A stretch of DNA of 64,000 bases, taken from NCBI RefSeq assembly GCF_023073415.1, contig NZ_JADPJL010000036.1:59416-123415 (forward strand). The letters are read 5' to 3'. This stretch comes from Bradyrhizobium sp. 190. GTDB lineage: Bacteria > Pseudomonadota > Alphaproteobacteria > Rhizobiales > Xanthobacteraceae. Position numbers and translations under genes: made by a program. This document shows positions 9,801-18,267 of the stretch, in pieces (positions within the stretch are counted from its first letter, which is position 1; each line of letters begins with the position of its first letter). The notes under the pieces were generated by a model. That model worked only from the letters and a program-made list of their open reading frames with translations, was not told the origin of the DNA and searched no databases.

Positions 9801-12800
9801 GCTATATCGCGAAGCGGGACAATCACCGATCTTCCAGGTCATGTTCAACATGTACTCCGAGGCCCCGGAGCCACTTGGCCAGCATGAGTTGGATCTCACA
9901 TTCCGCGAATATGAGACCGGCTATGTAAAATTCGATCTGACCTTGTATGCACAAGATCAGGGCGATGAAATTGCTCTCCAGCTCGCGTATGCGGAAGACA
10001 TATTTTCCCGCGATCTGATTGTCCGCATGGCTGACAATCTGGGCTGTCTAATTGCAGCCTGCGTTGAGAAGCCGCTTGTGCCCATTAAAGATCTGAGCTG
10101 CCTCAGCGCGTCAGACGTCACTATGCTGGACTCGCTGAATAGCTCGGCGCAGCCGTATGAGGCTGAATGTCCGCTTATCGAAGCGTTCGAGCAAATCAGC
10201 GTCTCAAATCCCAGCCAGGTGGCATATTTTGGTGATTTCGGTGAGATCACATTCTGCCAGCTGCGTGAGCGCGTAACAACTATCAGATCGGTACTGCAGG
10301 CTTTTGACGTGGGGGCTGGCGATATGGTCGCCATGCTGGTGGACCGGTCGCCTGACGTGGCCACTGTTATTCTTGCGGCCCGAGCCTTGCAGTCCATTGT
10401 TGTCCCTATAGCGCCGGATTATCCGCGTGATCGGATCGAACATATCTTGCGAGATAGTCAGGCAAAGCTTTTGGTTCACGCAAATACCTCTGATCTTAGT
10501 TTTGACGTGCCGTCGATTTGTCTATTGACCCTTGAAGGGTGCGGCGCGCCCGCGCACGATTTTGAGTGCAGCGACAAACCATCAGACCAGGGAATTGCGA
10601 GCCTCATATACACCTCGTCCTCAACCGGAAAGGCGAAGGGGGTTCTTATACCGGAATCGGCAATTCTCAATCGACTGAACTGGACGTGGCGACGCTTTCC
10701 CTTCGACCGTACCGACGTGATGGTTGTCCAGAAGTCCGCATCACTTGTTGCGTCGGCATGGGAGTACTTTGGGGGGCTTCTGAGAGGTGTGCCCGCGCTG
10801 ATCTTGACCCAAGAGCAGTTGCTGGATCCAGATCTGTTGTTGTGCACGTTGGCGAGACGTCGCGTGACACACTTATTTGCCTCGCCGCCGCTCCTATCCG
10901 GTCTCATTGCTTCCCAAGAACGGCACCCGCGACCGACCGCCTTGCGGTTGGTCACAAGCAGCGCCGAACCGATGCCTTCCTCGCTCCCGGTCCGCTGGCG
11001 TGCGCATTTCCCGGACGTGCCGTTGTGGAACTTCTATGGTGCTACGGAATGTGCATCCAATGCAGCGGTCTACGAAACATCGGATGCCTGCGACGGCTCG
11101 TCTCTCGTCCCCATTGGGCGCCCAATCGATAACGTCAAACTCTACGTGCTCGATTCGCAGTTGAAGAGAGTCCCTGTCGGTGTCGCCGGCGAACTCTGCA
11201 TCGCGGGACGCTGCGTGAGCGCTGGGTACTGGCGGGATCAAGATCGGACCAACCGCTGTTTCGTGCCGAATCCGTATGATGACGGACAATACAGCGTTCT
11301 TTATCGTAGTGGCGATATCGCACGCATCTCAACCCGCGGCCTTCTCGAGATTTGCGGCCGATCGGACAACCAGGTCAAAGTACGGGGCTTTCGTATCGAG
11401 CTGGAGGAGATCGAAACGGCGCTTGAGTCTCATCCGGCAATTGCAAAAGCCGTGGTCGTCGCAGAAGGCGCGGATGACCATCGTCGCTTGGCTGCTAGCT
11501 TGGTTCCGGCTCGCGACGGTCTAAGCTCTGGAGATATCGTCACTCACCTGCGCCACACATTGCCGTCCTACATGATTCCCGCCGCCTTCCGTTTGGTTGA
11601 TACTATCCCCCTAACGGCGAGCGGAAAGATAGATCGTGCCCGCCTGCCGTCTGTTCCTTACCGCCAGGTCGGCCCTGTTCCATCTGCTGAGCCACGCACC
11701 AGGAAGGAGCGTATTCTTGCTGGAATCTGGCAAGATCTATTACGCGCCAAGTGGGTCGGAATCGATCAGAGCTTCTTTGATATCGGCGGAGACTCTCTTC
11801 TGAGCGTGCGCTGCGTCACGCTGGCGCGCAAAGCCGGACTGAATCTTACAGTCGACCAAATCTATCGAACCCCGACCATCAGGGAATTGGCGACAGACGG
11901 AGCGGCGGTTACACTCCATACCTTCCCTTTCGCAGATGCCTCATTGCCGGTTATCCCCGCAATCTCATCTTGGAACCGTCTCGTCGGCTTCGATGAGCAT
12001 TTCAACATCGGCGATCTGTTCTTCCTGCCCGGCGCCGTCCTGAATATCCGAGCCCTGGAGCGCGCACTTGCCCATGTCATGGATAGGCACGAAGGCCTCA
12101 GACTCCGTATTGCCCGAACAGACAATGATCTACGTCTGACAATCGGATCTTCCGTGGCCGAACGCCTCGTGGAGGAGATGGATCTTGTCGGAATGCCCGG
12201 CCTACAGCAGCGTAAGGCAATCGAGAGCGTCTCAGCAAGACGTCAACATATGTTTCGGTTTGACGGCCAGACGCCTCTTGTTAACGTCACCGTGTTCCGC
12301 ACATCGGAAAGCGGCGATTACTATCTGCTGGTCCTGATGCATCATTTTGTAGCGGACGGGATAGGCTATCGACTGTTTTTGGAAGCATTGGATGCGGCGT
12401 ACAACGCCCTTGCCTCAGGCCACACCATGAGTGGTCCTGAGAACATACAAATGCTCTCTCCATGGTTGAAGCGCCTTGAGCGCTACGCCAACTGCGAAGC
12501 GCCAGCCGAACTCAAATTCTGGGAGAGCATTGACTACCATCAGTTCAATTTTCACGTCAGCGACACTTCATCGGGCGGCGCGAGCTTTTCAAAACTAACC
12601 GCGAGAGAGCTTCACTATGCACGCCTTGAAGATCGCTTGGATGAAGCGAATTGCCGACCGCTTTGGGAAGATCAGGCCAAATACCATCTCGAGATTGACA
12701 AAGAAGCGACAGCTGATCTGCTCAACATTACAGCCAGATTGGCACATTGTCAGGACTTTGATGTGTTTCTTGCCGCCATATCTGGCGCCTTTGGACGCGT

Positions 12801-13362
12801 TTTCGGCAACTATTCGCTCTGGATTGATAGCCTTACCTCAACCCGAGGTCGGCTGTTTGACGATCTCGATCCATCTCAGATCATCGGCCATATCAGCGAG
12901 CTCGTTCCGCTTCCCTTGAGTCTCACCGGAATGCAGCCCCGTGCCGATCGTGCTCGTTCAATATACAGCCAGCGCAATGCTCTGCCGCGCAGGGGAATAG
13001 GCTTTCGAGCCATGAAGTTCCTAAACCGAGATCCAGCCGTGCGGAGCCGGATCGATCGCCTGCCCCTACCCAGAATTGGATTGAATTATCGAGCGGGTTT
13101 GCAGCGCAATTTTCCACGCCATCTCTTAGCCAAGGAACCTTCTCCACTCTGGATCGGCGAAGACGTGGACGAAGCGGCCGCGATTCACCTCTTCTGGTTC
13201 GATGTCGGATATCAAGCCGGGCAGCTCCAGATCGAAACGAGGTACAATCCAACCGAGGTCGGTTATGAGGTGACCCGCAATCTTTGCACGGTGTTGCAAC
13301 AGGAGCTGTTGCAGACGATCAGCGAATTCGGAAGAGCTCGGCACACTTTTAGCCATGAATGA
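6895..13362 (+). CDS. Two-module non-ribosomal peptide synthetase (A-T-C-A-T-C)
   Basis: A 2155-residue cytoplasmic assembly-line enzyme. Domain order: A1 (residues ~15-540; FTSGSTGKPKG at ~168, YGPTE, YRTGD, GRRDRQVKIHGHRIELGEIE, NGKVD), carrier T1 (LGGDSL at ~580), condensation C1 (~640-1070), A2 (~1085-1570; SSSTGKAKG, FYGATE, YRSGD, VKVRGFRIELEEIE, SGKID), carrier T2 (IGGDSL at ~1630) and a terminal C2 (~1665-2150). C2 has an intact HHFVADG motif (~1815), but C1 reads HEFIIDA (~770) where HHxxxDG is expected. There is no thioesterase, so release may be by C2 condensing the chain with a free amine. Aligned by eye, the A1 pocket has the amino-anchoring Asp (FDIS) and an Asp at position 330, hinting at a basic amino acid; A2 has Val in place of Asp235. 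The gene overlaps the MATE exporter by 8 bases. Product unknown. Confidence 0.92.
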   Translation: MPTENRSSKNQLVEQQPIDAITAIDRLARSDPERVALRYGADELTYKALRLRSDALARTLRERGANGMVVGYWGERDLDWATAVVAILRAGATYLPLDPSLPASRTSFMIEQSRCALIIGPDQLDLFSKLQASSKGTTQFIAIEAALREGQTSPVVPPSCEDGLAYILFTSGSTGKPKGAMIERAALNNHLVAKIDALTLTRTDCIAQTASHCFDISLWQLLAGLCVGGCIAIIDDATLKSPVSLLKAIQGYGVTVVQFVPSMLAIFVEYLQSLAAAERALDSLRIISTVGEPLTPGLARAWLALYPRVPILNHYGPTECADGVTHHLVSVAPALAAPYVPIGKQISNLVVYVADGPRLCNTGEVGEICVSGVGVAAGYVNDDVRTKDAFGPNPFSNNPSFQRLYRTGDLGRVRSDGLLECLGRRDRQVKIHGHRIELGEIEARLSAHHLVRGAVAVASVCAGVKLMARDITRAEGETGSRRLIAYVSAPAEVTEGELQNLLAEALPTYMLPERIIHVGGIPLTRNGKVDFGALPDPASVRPLLPTPFEEPKTELEAQLCQIWSRVLRIENIGVMDQFISLGGDSLRAMLILGQLQTQLGVRTDFRLVLNGTIRSLAASISARVDSKPCTAPTYGRLMRSPLTRVQEHLWFLSQLDPSARNYIIQGGLRIRGIIDLAAFNRAWTDVVHSHQALSARFIDDDGPVQLFDAPQCASLELADASHLTAPEAEELIAELRRTELNGSFDLSQGHLFRARMIRFGPDNHLILITAHEFIIDAWSISVLLRDLRQRYEDAAAFLPENRASLSTYAVWETQHLTAEALANQRSYWRRQIGDDPPVLSLGTGRARPQTNSYRGASHAVLLGSELSNQVREFARRHRCTTSTTLLACFKLLLRTYSGQDDIIVGIPHVVRDQPGSAEIVGFFLNMLPIRTAIDVGESFAVHALRIQSLVSDAIANSAYPFGWMVRDTRLYREAGQSPIFQVMFNMYSEAPEPLGQHELDLTFREYETGYVKFDLTLYAQDQGDEIALQLAYAEDIFSRDLIVRMADNLGCLIAACVEKPLVPIKDLSCLSASDVTMLDSLNSSAQPYEAECPLIEAFEQISVSNPSQVAYFGDFGEITFCQLRERVTTIRSVLQAFDVGAGDMVAMLVDRSPDVATVILAARALQSIVVPIAPDYPRDRIEHILRDSQAKLLVHANTSDLSFDVPSICLLTLEGCGAPAHDFECSDKPSDQGIASLIYTSSSTGKAKGVLIPESAILNRLNWTWRRFPFDRTDVMVVQKSASLVASAWEYFGGLLRGVPALILTQEQLLDPDLLLCTLARRRVTHLFASPPLLSGLIASQERHPRPTALRLVTSSAEPMPSSLPVRWRAHFPDVPLWNFYGATECASNAAVYETSDACDGSSLVPIGRPIDNVKLYVLDSQLKRVPVGVAGELCIAGRCVSAGYWRDQDRTNRCFVPNPYDDGQYSVLYRSGDIARISTRGLLEICGRSDNQVKVRGFRIELEEIETALESHPAIAKAVVVAEGADDHRRLAASLVPARDGLSSGDIVTHLRHTLPSYMIPAAFRLVDTIPLTASGKIDRARLPSVPYRQVGPVPSAEPRTRKERILAGIWQDLLRAKWVGIDQSFFDIGGDSLLSVRCVTLARKAGLNLTVDQIYRTPTIRELATDGAAVTLHTFPFADASLPVIPAISSWNRLVGFDEHFNIGDLFFLPGAVLNIRALERALAHVMDRHEGLRLRIARTDNDLRLTIGSSVAERLVEEMDLVGMPGLQQRKAIESVSARRQHMFRFDGQTPLVNVTVFRTSESGDYYLLVLMHHFVADGIGYRLFLEALDAAYNALASGHTMSGPENIQMLSPWLKRLERYANCEAPAELKFWESIDYHQFNFHVSDTSSGGASFSKLTARELHYARLEDRLDEANCRPLWEDQAKYHLEIDKEATADLLNITARLAHCQDFDVFLAAISGAFGRVFGNYSLWIDSLTSTRGRLFDDLDPSQIIGHISELVPLPLSLTGMQPRADRARSIYSQRNALPRRGIGFRAMKFLNRDPAVRSRIDRLPLPRIGLNYRAGLQRNFPRHLLAKEPSPLWIGEDVDEAAAIHLFWFDVGYQAGQLQIETRYNPTEVGYEVTRNLCTVLQQELLQTISEFGRARHTFSHE

Positions 13363-14770
13363 GCCGGATGCGGAATTCGCCGTCGAGACCGATAGCGATG
13401 TCTTGCCGAATAAAAGGCAGCACATCGATCTCTCGGACTCCAATCTCGTGAGCCTTATCCTGCGGCTCGCCATTCCGTCTGTTGTTGGCTTATCGATCAA
13501 CGCGTTACAGGAGGTCGTCAACGCAATCTTTGTTGGCGCACTTGGCGCGCAGGCGATCGCAGCTGTCAGCATGACCTTGCCGATCGTGGTCCTGCTCGCG
13601 GCAGTCGGACACGGGATCGGTGTTGGAGCAGCGTCCTTCATATCTCGTCATCTTGGCGCCGGTGAGTACCTGGAGGCGAGTCGAGGCGCGAGTACTGCAC
13701 TCGCGCTAGCCGCTCCGATCGGTATCTTCTTTACCGTCGCTCTTCTTCTAAATCTGCGATGGATCTTCGTAACGCTCGGGGCCACTCCAACCATCATGCC
13801 CTTGGCGCTCGACTACGCGGCGACGCTTTTGTTCGGGTACACCCTGATGCTTCTAAACATCGTCAACGGGTTCATCGTCAGAGCCGAAGGCAATACACGA
13901 TTCAGCATGTGGACGATGATTACCGCCTTCATACTCAATGCCGCGCTTGATCCCGTCTTCATATTCTTACTGGACCTCGGTGTGCGTGGCGCAGCCCTCG
14001 CAACGCTGGTGTCTCAGATCGCTGGTATTAGCCTATATATCGCGTATTTTATGAAGCTTCGTGGAATAGTCCTCATTAGGATATCTCACATCTCGTTGCG
14101 AGCAGATCGCATCAGACAGCTGGCTTTCATAGGGGCGCCGGCGACCATGACCAGTGTTCTATCTGCTGTTGCCGTTATGCTTTTGTACGGAGCTGCTGCG
14201 CCGTTCGGCGACGATTCCATCGCTGCCGTGGGAATAGCTGTGCGAATCTTGACGATCGGCGCACTACCTATCACCGGCTTCTGTGTGGGCCCTCAAGCTG
14301 TCCTGGGTTTCGGTTGGGGCGCACGCGACTTTGCTCGTGTATTGAAGACTGCGAAGTTCATGCTCTCCGTGACTGTCGCTCTTTCCGTTGCTTATTCAGC
14401 GGCCGTTGTGATCTTTGCCCGGCCTTTGGTCAGGCTGTTCAGCGATAGCGATAAGGTCACGGAAATTGCCGTCTCGACCTGCATCGTCTTCCATCTCTTC
14501 TTTGGACTTTATGGTATTGAGTGTTTCGTGACGACGATGCTTCAGTCGTTCGGAAGAGCGCGCCTCAGTGCGGTTGTATCCTTGGCGAGGCAAGGCTATC
14601 TCTTCATACCGGCCGTACTGTTATTCCCGGTCATGTGGGGTTTCAACGGACTGTTGGCCAGTCAAGCAATCGCTGAACTGGGCGCCGGAGTAATCGCGCT
14701 GTTCATCATGTTCCACCAGTTCGCTGAGCTCAGACGATCGCTCCGGCATCCTACTTCAAGAGCGAAATAA
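13355..14770 (+). CDS. MATE-family efflux transporter
   Basis: A 471-residue inner-membrane protein with about twelve hydrophobic segments in two similar halves, typical of MATE drug/sodium or drug/proton antiporters (NorM/DinF class, about 450 residues). Characteristic features are the first-helix LAIPSVVGLSINALQEVVNAIFVG region, the loop GVGAASFISRHLGAG after helix 2, and GFCVGPQAVLGFGWGA in the second half. Its ATG overlaps the NRPS stop by 8 bases, so it is translationally coupled to the synthetase and probably exports its product. An acidic, polar extension of about 30 residues precedes the first helix. A GC-rich hairpin follows the stop codon. Confidence 0.9.
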   Translation: MNEPDAEFAVETDSDVLPNKRQHIDLSDSNLVSLILRLAIPSVVGLSINALQEVVNAIFVGALGAQAIAAVSMTLPIVVLLAAVGHGIGVGAASFISRHLGAGEYLEASRGASTALALAAPIGIFFTVALLLNLRWIFVTLGATPTIMPLALDYAATLLFGYTLMLLNIVNGFIVRAEGNTRFSMWTMITAFILNAALDPVFIFLLDLGVRGAALATLVSQIAGISLYIAYFMKLRGIVLIRISHISLRADRIRQLAFIGAPATMTSVLSAVAVMLLYGAAAPFGDDSIAAVGIAVRILTIGALPITGFCVGPQAVLGFGWGARDFARVLKTAKFMLSVTVALSVAYSAAVVIFARPLVRLFSDSDKVTEIAVSTCIVFHLFFGLYGIECFVTTMLQSFGRARLSAVVSLARQGYLFIPAVLLFPVMWGFNGLLASQAIAELGAGVIALFIMFHQFAELRRSLRHPTSRAK

Positions 14771-15145
14771 ACGCCACGCGTACACGCGCCGTGGCTATGA
14801 GATCGTCTCCGCGCCTGCATTCCTGCAGCAAGGCAATCGACGCTCCCTCACCTCTTGCGGGACTGTCACGACATCAAGCAGGTCATCCAAGACCGCCGGT
14901 TTTAGAAAATCGATCGTCATGGAGCGGACAACGAAGGCAAAGCCGGGCGCATCGTTCTTGGCTTCTTTGAGTAGCGCTTGCTGAGTGGTTCCGAGCAGGC
15001 GCAAGTAGTTCGTTCTACCGCATTCCATGAAGCGCAAAAAATTTGCGTGATAAACAATCTGACCGGAGTCAGTATCTTCGAAATAGACGCGGACCTGCAT
15101 ATGATGGCCGCCGTCGCGAAGTTCGCCATCAAGAGAAGCTGTCAC
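14754..15145 (-). pseudogene. YbgC-like acyl-CoA thioesterase relic (hotdog fold)
   Basis: The N-terminal two thirds read well as a 4-hydroxybenzoyl-CoA/YbgC-type thioesterase: VRVYFEDTDSGQIVYHANFL with the catalytic Asp, then FMECGRTNYLRLLG and VRSMTIDFLKPAVLDDLLDVVT. A single frameshift near 14862 moves the C-terminal strand (GASIALLQECRRGDDLIATA and VRVAFISL) into another frame, where it runs to a stop at about 14754. Repaired length would be about 130 residues, normal for the family. The start is a GTG, or an internal ATG at about 15100. It faces the MATE gene tail to tail and overlaps its end; it is unlikely to work with the NRPS. Confidence 0.6.
14773..14795 (+). terminator. Possible terminator hairpin after the MATE gene
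   Basis: GCCACG and CGTGGC arms, with extra pairing inside, enclose a short loop three bases after the MATE stop codon. There is no run of T behind it, so it is only a candidate. It also lies within the tail of the convergent thioesterase relic. Confidence 0.3.
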
Positions 15146-15463
15146 AATGCGGTTCCCTTACTGCCCTTCTGGGACGAATTGTCTTGCACAGACGCGCGTT
15201 TCCGCAGCAAGTGCCAATGGGCTTGGTGCGTGCAGGTGGAGGCTCCCGGCGCAAGGCCGCTCGGAGACCGGTTGCTGTTGCGAGAAGCCGGAACCCCCTA
15301 TCCAGATTTCGGGCAAGTCCCGCACGCACGGATGGTTTGCAGAGCTCTTATCGCTGCTCAGCAATCCCTGAGGACCGAAGTCGCCCCACCGGCAAGTGCC
15401 TTGATCTCCGCGTAATCTGCGCTTCGCAGGCCAAAGTTGGGATTGCCCGGCAGTGCGGATTGT

Positions 15464-15870
15464 TCAGCAAGCAGTCCTGTTCCGCGGAATCCTACCATTC
15501 ATAGCAGTTGTTAAACTCCGGCCGGTCAGCCATCGCGGCTGGATATTCCAGGTGAGATGGTCATGGAGATCGATGAAACCGGGCAGAATGATCCACGGCA
15601 CTTTGACTGGAGAGTCGGCCGCGCCGACGCGCTGCGGCCGGGCCTCGTCGCTCGGTACGACGCGCACCGCGCCTGGGAAGTCCGCGCCGAGCGCCGCCAC
15701 GAGATCGAAGCCGCTCCGTGGCCACCCCGCCGCAAGAAAGCGACGAGTTCATTTGCATATCCGTCACGTGCCGGGACGCTGCCTTTATCAGCCGGGCGAT
15801 TCGGTCGTAAGGTCGCCGTTGGAGCAGATGTTCGAGTTCGGCATGAGAGGCCGCCATCGTCATTCAACAT
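15464..15870 (-). pseudogene. Amidohydrolase-like relic
   Basis: A short N-terminal piece carries the metal-binding signature of the amidohydrolase superfamily, ILPGFIDLHDHLTWNI (around 15545-15590, usual form PGxxDxHxH). The surrounding frames are broken and no catalytic C-terminal half is present. No substrate can be guessed. The interval 15146-15463 shows no gene. Confidence 0.4.
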
Positions 15871-15912
15871 TCCGCGTTGTCGTGTTCAGCCGTGTCCGGC
15901 TGAAGACGTTAA

Positions 15913-15928
15913 TGTCCGGGGCCAGACA
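15913..15928 (+). promoter_or_regulatory. NifA upstream activator sequence
   Basis: TGT-N10-ACA, the palindromic NifA binding site, lies 79 bases upstream of the sigma54 -24 element at 16008. That is the usual distance for NifA-activated promoters, where NifA reaches sigma54-polymerase by DNA looping. Confidence 0.7.
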
Positions 15929-16007
15929 CTGAGGCGCGAGTAATCCGTCGGTGGACGCGAAGCACATGGTTCTGCCCTCTTCAAGCGAGGCTCGCAAATG
16001 TCTTTTG

Positions 16008-16023
16008 TGGCACGTGGATTGCT
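16008..16023 (+). promoter_or_regulatory. Sigma54 (-24/-12) promoter
   Basis: TGGCACG-N4-TTGCT matches the RpoN core consensus at every defined position, with GG and GC separated by the required ten bases. Expected transcription start is near 16035. It reads through the luciferase-like relic into the radical SAM, PrnB-like and GNAT genes. Confidence 0.75.
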
Positions 16024-16329
16024 GGGACACCGTAAAGGATCCGCACGACCATGACGGTCTCGCATTCGCCGGCCCAGGAGTTCAAATGAAACTTGCTCGA
16101 TTGATCCAAATCAATGCCATGGACGCTGCGCTGTTGAGTGCGGTCCCGCCTAAAGCTTTGCCGCGTCCCTCGCGGGTGCCGCTGTCGTTCTTCGCGTTGG
16201 ATAACTCTCAAGACCACCAGACGCGACTAGCATTCAGCGCGCTTACTCCCGAGCAAATCCAAACCAGTGTGACACGTTTGGGCGGCCGTGTGGCGAATGC
16301 ATGCAGCGGCATGCGAATGTCGGCGTCGG

Positions 16330-16727
16330 ATCGGAAGGAAACCAAATCAAGCTTGGTCTCGGGCAATGGCCGCCTCCTTTCGAAGAGGGGAGCGGACCGA
16401 AGTTGTTCAATGGCACGCTGGAGCAGATCGAGCTCGGCGCCCGACTCGGCGCTGGTCACACTCGGAGGTGGAGCACCACGAGCAGTATTCGCACTCCTCG
16501 GCGCCTGAAGCCTTCCTCGGTGCCGTTTCGCAACGCCGAAGGACATTCGGCCTCGGCCACGGCATCTGTCTTCCTCGCGGAACCATAATCATCCCGCGCG
16601 TGTCGCCGAGCGGATGGCGACACTCGTTCTGATCTACGGTGGTTACCTCGAGTGGGAGCCGACAAATCCGCGCCTTTGATCGAAATGCACGACTTCGGTA
16701 TCGAGCCCGAGCTGAAGAGCGCGATGT
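16330..16727 (+). pseudogene. Luciferase-like monooxygenase (LLM) relic
   Basis: Pieces in at least three frames follow the N-terminal half of flavin-dependent LLM enzymes in order: IKLGLGQWPPPFEEG and LFNGTLEQIELGARLG (16340-16460), then EVEHHEQYSHSSAPEAFLG and LGHGICL (16460-16580), then RVAERMATLVLIYGGYLEW (16600-16660), then IEMHDFGIEPELKSAM ending at 16727. The C-terminal half is missing. Upstream, an 84-codon stretch from an ATG at 16086 lies just behind the sigma54 promoter but matches no family I know. An ancestral flavin enzyme was therefore probably the first enzyme gene of this NifA-controlled unit. Confidence 0.55.
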
Positions 16728-16791
16728 GACACGAGGAACGGAGCTGCCATCGCGGCTTGCCTTCACACGAAAGCTAGAGGAGTTTAGAAAA

Positions 16792-18267
16792 ATGCGCGCG
16801 CCGACCTATTCCGAGGCCTTGGAATTCGCGATCGACCGCTCGTACGACATCAACCTTGACATGTTGAGGTCACGGAATTTGCACCTTGACACGCACAACG
16901 ATTATCTTGTCGGCACATATCCGCCTCTCAAGGCAATGGGCGACCTGAACGCCGAAAAGTTGTTGCTCCAGGTTACGTCGTCAATTGATCTCTATTTTCA
17001 CATCCCCTTCTGCAATCAGTATTGCACCTTTTGCCACTTCGCCAAGGAAATCAATCCATCTTCCGGGCGAGTGGAGCGCTATCTGGCGGCTTTAGATAAA
17101 GAGATGAGTTGGTCGGACGCGGCGCTGGCTGGCAGAGCTGTTGAGACTGCTTTTTTTGGAGGCGGCACTCCCTCGTTCTTGACCAACCGTCAACTCGAAA
17201 CGCTATTTGGTATGATTAGCCGGCGCTTTGATTTGTCTAAGTCGGAGGTGAGTTTCGAATTGCATCCCTCTCTTGCAAAGGAAGTGGACGCTGCAGATCG
17301 CATATCCACACTGCTTAGAGCCGGCGTAAACCGCTTCGTATTGGGCGTTCAGAGTCTAGATCCTAGCATTTTACGCATATTGAACCGCGGGCACCACGTG
17401 GACGAGGTAGTACAACTCGTAAAGTTACTGAATGAGATGGGCGTTGAGAATCTGTCGCTTGACCTCATGTATGGGTTGCCGCAGCAAACGCTCCGGAGCT
17501 GGTACGACTCACTTATCGGCTTACTGGATATGGGAATAGAGAAGTTCAATGTATTCCCATTGATGTTTAAATCCACAGACCCCGTAGCCCGCCATTTGGC
17601 TCGGGGACGATATCAATTTGCCGGGGCTAAGGAGCGCATTATCATGCATTTTATGGCCGAGCACATCCTCACGAAACTCGGCTATCGCCATGGGCCGATT
17701 TTCTATTGGAGTAAGCAGCCGCAGCCACACTCGGTTCAACAGAGCCGCAAATACGATTCCTGGAACGACAATAATCTGGTCCCGTTTGGGGTTGCCGGAT
17801 TTGGTTACATGAGCCAGTGCCAGTTCTATAACGAGGCAGATTTGGATCGCTACCTGTATAGGGTTGAGGCGGGCGAGAAGCCAGTGTGGAAGGGTGTTGT
17901 CCTGTCGCAAGATGATCTCATGCGCAGAACGGTAATGTTTGCCCTGCGAAGCAGCGGGGTGTTGCTCTCCCGCTTCGAGCGGGAGTTTGGGGTGTCCATC
18001 GAGAAATGCTTTGGCCGCGAGCTTGAACTCTTGAATGAGGCAGGACTCATCTGCATTTCAAACGATGGCCTGCTTTCGTTAACCGCCGCCGGCACCATCA
18101 ATTCGGGCGCCGTATCGCTGCTATTTTTCTCGAACAGTATACTTGAGCGGGTCGCGTACAACGACAGTAGGATAGTAGACAAACGAACTGATCTGCTCGA
18201 AAAACATGATTACTCACCGGCCGGACGATACGGGTCAAGTGCCGAAATGCAAGTTGCTTTTCGATGA
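16792..18267 (+). CDS. HemN/HemW-like radical SAM enzyme
   Basis: A 491-residue protein with the coproporphyrinogen dehydrogenase-like radical SAM architecture. The iron-sulfur motif is in YFHIPFCNQYCTFCHF (Cys74, Cys78, Cys81), followed by FFGGGTPSFL for SAM binding, a ribose motif (FELHPS), GVQSLDPSIL and DLMYGLPQQT. A winged-helix HemN_C-like end follows (SGVLLSRFEREFG, LLNEAGLI). True HemN acts in haem synthesis and HemW in haem insertion; others with this layout are class C methylases or cyclopropanases in antibiotic pathways, which fits the setting better. The ATG at 16792 is preferred for its AGAGGAG ribosome-binding site nine bases upstream. The stop overlaps the next start (ATGA). 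A NifA-sigma54 promoter lies about 770 bases upstream. Confidence 0.82.
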   Translation: MRAPTYSEALEFAIDRSYDINLDMLRSRNLHLDTHNDYLVGTYPPLKAMGDLNAEKLLLQVTSSIDLYFHIPFCNQYCTFCHFAKEINPSSGRVERYLAALDKEMSWSDAALAGRAVETAFFGGGTPSFLTNRQLETLFGMISRRFDLSKSEVSFELHPSLAKEVDAADRISTLLRAGVNRFVLGVQSLDPSILRILNRGHHVDEVVQLVKLLNEMGVENLSLDLMYGLPQQTLRSWYDSLIGLLDMGIEKFNVFPLMFKSTDPVARHLARGRYQFAGAKERIIMHFMAEHILTKLGYRHGPIFYWSKQPQPHSVQQSRKYDSWNDNNLVPFGVAGFGYMSQCQFYNEADLDRYLYRVEAGEKPVWKGVVLSQDDLMRRTVMFALRSSGVLLSRFEREFGVSIEKCFGRELELLNEAGLICISNDGLLSLTAAGTINSGAVSLLFFSNSILERVAYNDSRIVDKRTDLLEKHDYSPAGRYGSSAEMQVAFR

